Positions 35,026 to 44,631 of a stretch of DNA of 64,000 nt are shown here, piece by piece. The notes under the pieces are model-generated. The model did no database searches, was not told where the DNA came from, and was given only the letters and a program-made list of their open reading frames with translations. Every line of letters begins with the position of its first letter. Position 1 is the first letter of the stretch. Source of the stretch: Sodiomyces alkalinus F11 (lineage: Eukaryota > Ascomycota > Sordariomycetes > Glomerellales > Plectosphaerellaceae). The stretch covers positions 2,087,932 to 2,151,931 of the forward strand of contig NW_021167084.1 of the NCBI RefSeq assembly GCF_003711515.1. The letters run 5' to 3'. Position numbers and translations under genes: made by a program.

Positions 35026-36488
35026 CGATGCGGGATGGGAGAGAAATAAGTCCGTGATACCCTGGGTGACACTTGATGAAGGAAGGGACAGTTCCCCCAA
35101 GTGCGATTACAATTGAGTATGAATCTGTACGATGACAATAGGGAGATATATGACAAGGAACGAAGGAGACAAATAGCCCAATAATTGAGTTGAGTTGCCT
35201 TGCGTCCTTGTGCATGAACCACGAAGTCCAAGATACGTCCCAAGGGATCGGAACGGTGTGTTGGCGGTGAAGACTGTGGAGTTCTGGTTGGTGGAACTGG
35301 CTGCAAGTTGGCTCAACTCGTTGATGAGCTGATCTCTCAGGAAAAGAAAGACACGTATGTAGAGCAGTTCGCATTCATTGGTTTGTTCTTTCGGGTCATT
35401 GATTGAATGCGTGATCAATGGCATTACCCTTACATTACCCTCTATAAAACGCAGAGCTGGCGTGAGGGGAGAGAGACAATGTTGGTCAGAAACGAGTTGG
35501 TGATAAAACCCCATAAGGAGTTGGCTCGGAAATATAAGAAGACGGTGCCACAAGGGTCAAAGACTTATATTGGTCCGTGCACCGGTATTGTTTTGAAAAT
35601 ATGGATGGGTTGATGTGGCGCAGGTTGCCATGGTAGCCGACTAGGCCCGATAAGGTAAAGCGTTATGCCCGTTCGAGGAGAGAAAACATCAATACGGAAA
35701 GATAATGCAAATAATACAGATAATGCAAATAATGGGGCGTCGCCCCCGCCCCCTTCGGGGGGTGTTTCATGGGCACTTCGGGCGACCAGCCACGTCGGTG
35801 TGCCCTGTGTCCTCCTCCTTCCGACATCCACAACGACAACCAGCGACGGACCGACGATAACGTCTCGACGGCGACTGCGCCCTTCGACAAACGGGTGCCT
35901 AGGTAAGTCACAAAGGTAAGTCTGTCGCCAAACGACCCTAGGAACGACCGACGCCAACAATCACGCCGTTGCCCGACTGTCGCTTGAACTGTCGGAGTGT
36001 CGCTCGACAGTAACAAATCGGCGATAGAACCAGACGGGAGAAAGAAGAAAGCGAACCGACAAGGATCAACTTCTTGTCGCTAACCCGTCTTTTCCGAGAC
36101 CTTCCATCTATTCCTCTCGAAGACTGTTCTGCCTGCAAACGGCTGTAGTCCGGGAAAGAGGAGTCACAAACACAATCACGAAACCACCGCCCACGACCTA
36201 CCATTCACACCGCCCCCGCAACACACATTCGCGACGGCATTTACGATCCTTTCCTTTGACGACGTTTCCTTTGTACGAAATAAGCGACTCTTAATACTAC
36301 CTTTTTCTTTTTATTTTTTTATTTTCCCCTCCGACTTGCATAACCATCGGCGTCCGTCTCTTCCTGTGTCACCGCTCAGCTTCACATGCTACCGCGACCG
36401 TAACTGGACGAGAGTGCCTCTTGCCTCGGCACCGCATACCTAGTGACGCAATTCGAAGGCAATCAAGAACAACATCAGATAATTCACC
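35026..36488. promoter_or_regulatory. spacer and probable promoter/leader of nudE
   Basis: About 1.5 kb with no gene. It contains a 15-bp direct repeat (35701-35733) followed by a GC hairpin CCCCC-TTC-GGGGG near 35749-35761. Two GTAAGT sites (35903, 35916), a GCTAAC near 36080 and a GCTGTAG near 36148 could form a leader intron. C/T-rich sequence continues to the NudE start. Confidence 0.45.
35701..35733. repeat. 15-bp direct repeat GATAATGCAAATAAT
   Basis: Exact copies at 35701-35715 and 35719-35733, separated by 3 bases. It is followed by a short GC-rich hairpin. It lies about 750 bases before nudE. Confidence 0.9.
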
Positions 36489-38446
36489 ATGACGGAACCC
36501 CCATCATCACCTCCTGGCGATATGGCCAATGCCGAGGATGCTCTGTCCTGGTACAAGTCGCAATACGAGGTGCTTGAGCAGGAGCTAGCCGAGTTCCGGG
36601 AATCCAGCAAGGAATTGGAACAGGAACTCGAGAAGGACATCGAACAGGTAGAGAAGAGAGAGCGAGCCTACCAGCAAAAGGCTGAGAGTCTTTCCTTCGA
36701 GGTAGAAGAGTGGAAGGTATTTGCCCCGTCCACCCGCCCGCCTGCGTGACTGCTGCATCGCCGCTGAGCCGACGTTCACCTCGTAAAAACCCACCATAAC
36801 TGACTTGACCCCCTCCCTCCCCACAGACGAAATACAAGCAGTCCAAGGCGGAGGCCAACGCTGCGCAAAACGCCCTGGAGAAAGAGATCACCAACTTGCG
36901 CGAAGCCAATCGCGCGCTGACCCTCAAGCTGCGTGATATCGAGGTTGCCAACGATGATATTGAACGACAGGCCCGCCACACCACCTCATCCCTCGAGGAC
37001 CTCGAATCGAAATACAATGTCGCCATCGAGCGAGGCGTCATGATGGAGGAGGAGATCAAGATCGCCGACAAGGAACGCGAAGCACTGCGCATTGAGAGCC
37101 AGCGGTTGCGCGAGGAGCTCTCCGACCTCAAGATCGAGGCGGACCTGCTTCAAGACAAACTCAAGAAACAGGAGGCCCGGCATCTTTCCGCCGTCTCCAC
37201 CGATCTCTCTGCCCTCGGCTCTCCGACTTTCGACGAGAAGACCGTTGCCAGCTCCCCCACCTCGGTCGCCAGCTCTCCCCTCATCACCACCCCTCCCGAC
37301 GCCGCTCCTTTGTGCTCCAAGTCGCCTCACGATCTCCGCAGCCCACCTTCTCCGCCCATGTCCGACGCCTCTGCTCATGCCGCCACCCATGCGCCTGCGC
37401 CTATGCCCACCCCGATGCCGGCGACCAGGAAGTCGATTTCCTCCAAGACTCCGGCCCCGCTCACCCGCAAGTCGCGCCTCCCATCGGCCGACCACAGCAT
37501 CACCCCCAAGCCAAGGTCCCTGACTGCGTCCAGCTCAGGCAAGCCTCCCGGTCGCACCGTGGCCGCCACCCGCACTCCGGCCCCGCGCACCGCCGCCCGT
37601 ACCAATACCAACACGCACCGCATTCCTGCCTCCAACTCCCTCACCCATATCCGCAGCCTCACCGCCCAGATGCAACGTCTCGAGGCTCGTGTCCAATCAG
37701 CTCGCTCCAAGCTGCCTGCCCCGATCCACACGCCACCGCGATATTCCCCGCGGTCCTCCGTCAATGGAGCCCACCAAGTGCCTTCGACGGTTACGATCCG
37801 TTCTCGCAAGCGTACTGTCGGCTCTACCGCACCATCGTCCGTAGCCGGCGACGAGACCACGCCTACCAACCACCGCAGCTCCATCCAGGGCACCGCAACC
37901 ACGAACCCCTCCCGCCACGTGTCCCGGCCAAGTATATCGGGCGTCAGTCGCCTCTCCTTCGGACCTCTTCCCAACCGAAACCCCTGCAATGCCGACTCGG
38001 ACCCCCCGTCGATCTCCCGGCCCAGCTCGCGAGCTAGCATCTCGTCGTACGCCCGGCCAGCGAGTCGCACGGAAATGGTGCCGCCTCCTCGCCCGGCGAG
38101 CCGCACCAGTCTTTCTGGCCGCCGCACACCTCTGGGTCGTCCGCGAAGCTCCATCGGCATGCACGGTTACTCGAACAGCATCACCCATGCGGATATAGAC
38201 GAGGCCTACGAGGATGCGCTGGCGAACGGCCTGCGGACGCCGAGCCGCAGGGGCACCTATTCGCGTTACGAGGCGGAGGCGAGCGTTAGCGGCATTCCCC
38301 AACCCACAAGCGCGATCCCGGTACCCGGGAGGAGGCAGAGCGGCGGGTCCGTGGTGACGAGGCGGACGAGCAACGGCGTCGACCTGCGAGCGTCGTCCAG
38401 GAGATCAAACGTCGGCTCGGATCTACTCGAGGAGGAGACGTATTAA
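36489..38446 (+). CDS. nudE: NudE-type nuclear distribution protein (615 aa)
   Basis: Coiled-coil scaffold that links Lis1/NudF to cytoplasmic dynein and is needed for nuclear migration along hyphae; the Neurospora form is RO-11. Exons are 36489-36716 and 36827-38446, joined in phase 0 at [18 protein letters not shown]; the donor is GTATTT and the acceptor CACAG. Residues about 15-190 form an almost unbroken coiled coil: [60 protein letters not shown] and the [20 protein letters not shown] region. These are recognisable NudE core blocks. After about residue 200 the protein turns Ser/Pro/Arg/Thr-rich and disordered. A short second helix ([20 protein letters not shown]) lies near residues 350-370. 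The longer fungal tail is usual for NudE in filamentous ascomycetes. Start context is CACCATGAC. Confidence 0.93.
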
Positions 38447-38494
38447 GTCGCAAGAGAGAAAAATATGCGGCGCTTTTGATGATACCCGAGAAGA

Positions 38495-38499
38495 ACACA

Positions 38500-38534
<35 letters not shown>
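38495..38534. repeat. (AC)n(AG)n compound microsatellite
   Basis: About 11 AC units pass directly into about 9 AG units, in the nudE 3' flank. Confidence 0.9.
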
Positions 38535-39610
38535 GGGAGGCTTGGCCGGGAGATTACGATAACGAATCTTTTGCGAGGCTTTTCCACCCGGAGGAGAACA
38601 CGGACATTCTGCACTTACTGCACCCACCCCATTACTTCACCTGCGGCGTGTTTTTGGAGGGTGGCACGCTCAGATGTATCTATTGCTTAACACACCCTCC
38701 TATCATTTCCTTTGTCACTCCATTCCTCTACCTTATTTGATGACCACGGCGACGGGAGAGGGGTGTTGGAAAGGGAACAATCTCCATGGCTCTGGGGCTT
38801 GCATAGTTCAGGAGGAGTATGACGGTGGGCAATGACTTTCCGGTTTTTCTGATCTTGGGATCCCGTTTTGTCTTGGTTGTTTTTCTGGTTGTTCATCCTC
38901 CCTCTCTACTCTGGAAAAGGTTGATCCTGTCTTTTGCCCCCCCCCCTTCAGATGATTCCCAGATTCGCCAGCTTTTACACTTATTACCTGCCCCTACCTT
39001 ATTCCTCCCTTTGCCTGTGCTCAAGGCTCGATCCTGGGCAGGCATTGATACCGCACCTCATAACCATATACATAGCGTCGTCCCCCTTTTACCCACCACC
39101 TAGCCTAGTTACACAGATGGACGCCGTTTCTTACGGAGCCTGCGCTTCAGAATACGAGCAGTAAGCTGAATAGCCCCGAGAATATACCCTCATTGTTATT
39201 TTCTTCCTTGCTATCCCGTAGATGCGAAATACTTTGAGGCTTTAACGGAGACAGCGGGATTGCTGCACTGCCATCGAATCTACGTAATCCCTTACTTCTG
39301 ACGGGGAAGTTCGAGGAACAAGGCAAGTGTTCGCAAGCTTTGTCGAAGGCTTGGAATCCCTTTTGAATCCCGCCACCGCTCCAAGTTTACTTTCGTATAT
39401 ATTTTTCGTATATAAGGTACGTGCCAATTCACGCCACGCCGGAAACCCCAGAGTCCGTTCCTTCGTATAATCGTATTCGTCGTCAGACCATCAGGCGGCG
39501 CAAGTTCGAGACAGAACCCGAACGCAAAGCCCTTCCATATGTCAAGGGATCGTTACCGAGATAGATTTATACTTTTAACTTTACGATGGTGAAGGCTCGG
39601 GAGTTTGAAA

Positions 39611-39618
39611 TATAAAAA
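39611..39618 (+). promoter_or_regulatory. TATA box TATAAAAA
   Basis: A perfect TATAAAAA about 213 bases upstream of the small secreted protein's ATG. It would place a transcript start near 39640-39650 and a leader of about 175 bases. A strong TATA box is often seen at inducible or highly expressed secreted-protein genes. Confidence 0.55.
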
Positions 39619-39823
39619 GGGAGCTCCCTCACTCGCATCCGCCCCGGACCGCCCGTTCCAGTTTCTTCCCCAGAGACCAAAAAATCCAAGACACTCGATA
39701 CGCTCGAATCAAAACCATATATCATCATCTCTCTTTTCACCCCTGCTGTCTCTCGTCTTTCCCAGAACACCTTACCTTTGAAAGCAAACAAACCCGTCCA
39801 ACCCAAAAAAAAAAAAATCCAAA

Positions 39824-40108
39824 ATGCGCAATTATCTCTACCTCGCATTCGTCTCCGCCCTCATTGCCGCGCACGGGGCCCTGGCGCAGGATGGAACGCT
39901 TTACGAAATCATCAACGGGATTCGGCTTCTCGACGGTCAGGCATCGAGCGACAAGGCGAAGTACTGGAAGGCGACGGAGGAGGAGATCTACGACAGACCG
40001 AGGACGTGGGATCCTGAGAAAGAAGAACCTGTGCCACTAAAGCGGCCGTATGAGGGGTCTGAGAACACTGACTGGTCACGCAGGAGGGGCGGGGTGGATC
40101 CCGCATAG
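39824..40108 (+). CDS. small secreted protein (94 aa) of unknown function
   Basis: Single exon, ATG 39824 in context TCCAAAATGCG, stop TAG 40106-40108. Residues 1-21 (start MRNYLYLAF, end AHGALA) form a clear signal peptide with an Ala-x-Ala cleavage site before QDGTLYEIINGIRLLDGQAS. The mature part of about 73 residues has no Cys, so it is not a disulphide-stabilised effector type. It is charged (ATEEEIYDRPRTWDPEKEEP) and carries dibasic sites LKR|PYEGSENTDW and SRRR|GGVDPA that a Kex2-type protease could cut. It could therefore be a processed secreted peptide, a wall-associated protein or an effector-like protein. No family is recognised. Confidence 0.7.
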   Translation: MRNYLYLAFVSALIAAHGALAQDGTLYEIINGIRLLDGQASSDKAKYWKATEEEIYDRPRTWDPEKEEPVPLKRPYEGSENTDWSRRRGGVDPA

Positions 40109-40226
40109 GGTGTAGGTCAGAGCTTGGTCGGAGACTCAGAGGTGAAAAACTGTCAACATAAGGTACTGCTGACAGAGTGGTCATGATAAATAGCAGTGCT
40201 AGACAGGGTAGTTGAATTGATGAATG

Positions 40227-40244
40227 TACGAAGTAAGGTACCTT
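40227..40244. repeat. TACGAAGTA overlapping palindrome AAGGTACCTT
   Basis: The two most frequent dispersed words of this window abut here and share one A at 40235. It lies about 120 bases after the stop of the small secreted-protein gene. Confidence 0.85.
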
Positions 40245-42760
40245 ATTTATGTTGTGACCGTATGTACGTTGTACCTGGACTCGACGAGCCCTCGCTTTAT
40301 TATGGAGTTTGCAAGTTAAAAAGGAACATGTGTCATGGCCCCCTCGTTTACGGACTCGATACCTTAGTACACGTGTAGACCGTTCCGGCGCCGCAATCCT
40401 TCCTTCCCTATGTTCTGTTATTCAGGCACGGCCGACGGGAGATGAATCGGGTTGATGGATTGATTCTAGTGGGCCATCGGGTCTTTGACCGAGCGACTCG
40501 ATCGATGCAGGTTCCTGGCATTGTCGAATTAGGAGGACAGATTTAGGGGAGCATGTCCTTCTGATGGGTTTCGCGTTCACCAACTTGGAAGACCACCCCC
40601 AAGTCGCCCCACGGCCTCGAGGTGCCAAGGTTATATTTACGAAAGATCACGGCTGGACATGAGTGAGTAATTACGGATTGATTACAGGAGAGATCAAGGC
40701 CCCTGGATATACGTTGACCCATTTGTTGATTGCCAACCTCCCGGCGACGGGGTGCATGTCATCCTGCCGAACCCTCCGGCGGCATCCAGGCCCCTCTTCT
40801 TGCCGAATTCGTTTTGTATTTCGGAGGCCGAAATGTTCAGAGTCCGAAGAGGGGCAAGAGGAGGACGAGAAGGACGAGGAGGATAGGAGACTCGCATTGT
40901 GATTCGAGGAAGGTCAGGTAAGCACTGCAGTAATTAGGCGCCTCATACTTAATTTAGTCGCTGATGGCGATGCACGTAAGCCGGAGGGGCAGAAAACGGA
41001 CAGGAGGATTCAACTACACAAGTACCTTACCCTAAGGTAGGTCCTTAGGTAATAATTCCTTCGGAGGAACGGACGGATGATGTACGAAGAACCTGATTAC
41101 TGACTAAGCCCGAAAAGAATATGGGGACAATATCAGGTACCAGCACTGGACGTGGGTGATAAGACACTGATTCATTACCAACGAATACTTTGAAGAACTA
41201 TTGGCAGGCTTATTGACGCAAGCAAATGTCTTGTGGTGAATATGTAGGGTCACTCGTCGTTATTTCGTATTCCGTAGTACGAATTATGAGATAACACACC
41301 ACAGATGACTGAGCGAGGCTCCGCTGATGGACGGACAAGTCGTTGGGGGAGGAGTTGGGGGCCTGAAATTGGTGGGTATGCCAGAAAGCGAAGGGCCCAC
41401 ATGTTTTGGACCAGAGACCGCACGTGCCGATAGGTGGGGCAGGACGCCCAGGGCGACCAAACAAACGTCTCAGTTTCTGGCTTCCCAGTCAGACCCAGGG
41501 CTCTTGGCCCAACTTTTTTTTCTTGGGCCCCCAAGACCCCAAGAGCTCAATTGTTGGGGGAACGAGCAGTTGGACAATTTGCTGCTCCCTGTCAAGCCCT
41601 TCCTATGCTCCTCGACCATTCTCTCGTTTCTTGGGCATGGGCATGGGCAGGGTACGTTGTCTCACGATCAAAAAAAAAAAAAGCCCTCTTCGATTCTCTT
41701 CCACGACTGTGAGCTGCGAGGGATACGTTGGGTGATAGGATACCAACAAATGCAGGGGAACGGAGTACGGAGGAGAAATGCCACGGCAGTCGGGTACGGC
41801 GACGACATGCGGAGACTAGTCTCAATTAGGATGTTGCAAAGGCCCTGGGAGAACTCGGGGTACGCTCAGTGCAGGTTGAGAATGTTCGACATTTATTAAT
41901 GCGCACGGAGTAGAGACGGGCAGACGAAGAGCAGAAGAGAGATGGGTAGGAAAGTCTTTGGTTCGGACGCGGAAGGGCAGGCAAGGTCTTTATAGATCTC
42001 TCGGAGTCCTCGTCGACATGGGTGTAACCTGAGGTTTCGCGTGGCAGTTGCGGCTCGTGAGAGAAAGTGGCCTGATTTCTCCATGCCAAGGGTCGATCTG
42101 GTGTTGACGGTGTGTAGGTACGTTAGTAGGAGGTAGACCGAATTTGGAATCGCCGGAAACGAAGTACGAAGTAAGACTCGATGGAGCTGGTATAAAAGGA
42201 AACGATGAATAAGACCGACGGAATGTCAAGACTGGCCTACAGATGTTTGAACTCGCCTGGATAAGGTATCCATCTAAGGTACCTTGGGCACCGTACGTTA
42301 CATCACCTTAGGTAGATATCTTGCATATGGTTGTTCCTACTCCCAACTTCGTATGCGCTAGGCCTCCGGATTCTCGGTACAAGCTCCTAATGACGCCTTG
42401 ACTCATTGTTCTTGCAGGATGATAAATGTGATGTTGCAAGTCGCGGTCACGCTCACTCGCAAAGTTAGGTGACTTCAGGTAAGGTAGTAGGTACGTGATA
42501 CCCATGATGCTAAATGTGACCGTAGGAACAGAAGAAGGCGCAAGGCCAAGGCCCATGCATGGAAGGAAAGGGAAGAGGAGTGGAAGGAGAGGACACCTTA
42601 GGAAGGCACAGCCCAGAGTTTGCCGTACCACGTCCGCGTTCGCAACGAACAACGAAGAGTCATTGGTTAAGCTGGCCAGGTACAAATAGCAGTGTACGGA
42701 TCTCGGCATGGCAGGTACAATGTATGTACATACAGTTGTATCCAACTCGGTACGGTAGGT

Positions 42761-42770
42761 AAGGTACCTT
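42761..42770. repeat. dispersed palindrome AAGGTACCTT
   Basis: Exact copy; another lies at 42276-42285. It is flanked on both sides by further partial forms (gtaggt, taggtag). Confidence 0.85.
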
Positions 42771-43080
42771 TAGGTAGTATACAACGGTAGGCCGGCCCTC
42801 GCGGATCTTCCACCCAAGGAACAAGAACGCCAGTCCGAATGTGGAGATCCAAGGTATCCATACAACGTACCTTACTCGTGCTGCGACTTCACCTCTCAGC
42901 AGTCTGTTACGGTGTCGAACCGTGCATCACGAGCCGCCCAGCTGTCCACCAGGTCCCGTGTTGTAACTTGTAAGCCTTGATGCGACCGGCAAAAAGCGGC
43001 ATCGTACTACGGAGTACCTACTCAGTGAGTCCAACCCAGCAGCTCCTCCCCCGTTTCTCCCGCGAATCCCATACCGTTAG

Positions 43081-44631
43081 CCGTCGGAGAACAACTGTCA
43101 TTGGCATCGCTTACCCTCCAACACCCAGCCAGCAATAGTATCATCAAATTAAGTCGTCGTCGCAGAATAGACGCTTACTACATATACCGCCGTCCTCCCT
43201 CTAGCATCCCTCTGTGCACCCTTGATTTCTTTTCCCTCCGATCTCTCCTCTTCGCTCGCCTCTTAGACGTCCCCCCCAGGTTCCCCGTTGTGTTGTACCA
43301 CCGACCGACCCTCCTCTGTTGTCCTTGTCCTGCAGTGCAAAGCGTCTTACTTTTACATTTCGAATCGTCTTCGTTTCGCGCATTTTACAGAATAACCTGC
43401 TTCGATATATCTATCGCAGAAGACGGCCACCTTGACGAGCAACGAACCCGACGAATAGACAGATTTCCACCTCACAAAAGAACCGGACTACTTTCAAGAT
43501 AACAAGCAATCAACCCGACGTCGGCTGAAAGGTATAGATTACGCAGATTTGAGCTTGTTGTTCTGTCCGATTCTGTATTCTCGCCCGCCCGCCTGCAGTT
43601 ACCGAATCCTCCCGTGCCGCGCCTCGACGGATGTTGCTCTTACTGATTTGCGGGCCCACGCTCTTCCTCTCTTCCCAGGTCTCCACCTTCATCACCATCG
43701 CTCCAATCCCGGGAGCCGAACACAGAAGAAACACGGAGTACGGATACAACGCGCAAAAAGTCCAGCGAGGACGAAAGATAAAGAGAAACCCGACCTCCGA
43801 AACTCTTTACCATCCATCCGACCGACTGCGTTTTCCCAATTCTAAGCTCGAAAAAAAAGAAAAGAAAAAATCGACCGCCCATCGGCACTCGATACGTTCC
43901 CAGAGAAACTACAGAGAGACTACGCTATTTATTTTTGTTGGTATGTCAATATTTTTGCTCCATCTGGGCCCCTCCAGCCGGTGCCCCGTCCTCCCGCTCC
44001 GTCTCTTGGTCCCCACGACCGACGAAACCAAAGGGAGATCTGTGGCCCCCTGTGACGTGACAACCCCTGGCTCCTCACCAATGGGCATAAGGATTGGGAC
44101 CCCCCGTTGTTCTCTCACCACACACCCCCCCTTCTAACCCCCCCGACACCCCCTTAGCGTCCCGTCTCGGCCTTCCCCAACAAGAATTCGGTATTTTGAG
44201 ATGGAAACTTTCCGCTAACTATTCATTACCCCCCGATCCAGGTCCTAGGTCCGTCCCTTTTTTTGTTCTATTTCCCCTCCCTTCTTCTTCCCTTCAACCT
44301 GACAACTACTCATCCTCCCTTGACATTACCTCCTGAGCCGCTCTCGCATCGCCCGACTCCTTCTCTTTTCCAGTAGCTTGTCGATTCTAACTCCCGACTC
44401 TTGCTTCTTTACAGATACCCCTTTTTATTCCGAGTCCGTGGCGAGGCGACGACCGACTCTTCTCTGAACTCCTGCCGACTACCTGCCGCGGCAGTTCTCT
44501 CCCTCCTCCGCCATTCTCCCCTCCCGTGGGCTCCGTCTCTTGCCGTCACCCTCACATTCATGACGGTAACCTTCTAGATACCCGCGTCACTCTTCACGCA
44601 TTCTCCTCCGTCTTCACATAATATCGTCAGC
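43081..44631 (+). promoter_or_regulatory. promoter and leader of acetyl-CoA carboxylase
   Basis: About 1.5 kb, pyrimidine-rich, with short frames only. It includes the candidate leader intron described next. The immediate start context is CGTCAGCATGGCA at 44626-44638. Confidence 0.5.
43941..44414 (+). other. acc1: candidate 5'-UTR intron of acc1
   Basis: Donor GTATGT at 43941, branch site TTCTAAC (CTAAC at 44387-44391) and acceptor CTTTACAG ending at 44414, with a fungal-like branch-to-acceptor distance of about 23 bases. It is 474 bases long, longer than the coding introns, as leader introns often are. It lies outside the coding frame, so the call rests on the splice signals only. Confidence 0.45.

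Larger units (their letters stand above)
38447..39823. other. 3' flank of nudE and promoter of the small secreted-protein gene
   Basis: About 1.4 kb without a gene. It contains the AC/AG microsatellite just after nudE. Repeated ttcgtata words lie near 39394-39470. A canonical TATA box is at 39611 and an A13 run sits just before the next ATG. Confidence 0.5.
40109..43080. other. gene-free stretch rich in dispersed palindromic words
   Basis: About 3 kb. A 190-codon frame at 41327-41899 has no recognisable content, includes an A-run translated as KKKK and overlaps others of similar quality, so I do not call it. It holds TACGAAGTA fused to AAGGTACCTT (40227-40244), AAGGTACCTT at 42276 and 42761, TACGAAGTA at 42165 and TACGGAGTA at 43008. 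A near-inverted repeat TTCGTA/TACGAA spans 41264-41283. Confidence 0.5.

Noticed and set aside
35107..35553. 148-codon minus-strand frame with some hydrophobic stretches
   Set aside because: Starts and stops do not fit splice signals, there is no family resemblance, and it overlaps the end of the tentative 34644 gene.
41327..41899. 190-codon plus-strand frame
   Set aside because: No recognisable motif. It includes an A-run encoding Lys repeats and overlaps two other frames of similar length, and its codon use is unlike the real genes here.
42890..42980. tRNA-like T-loop on the minus strand (CACGG-TTCGACA-CCGT)
   Set aside because: No D-arm or acceptor stem pairs with it; likely coincidence.
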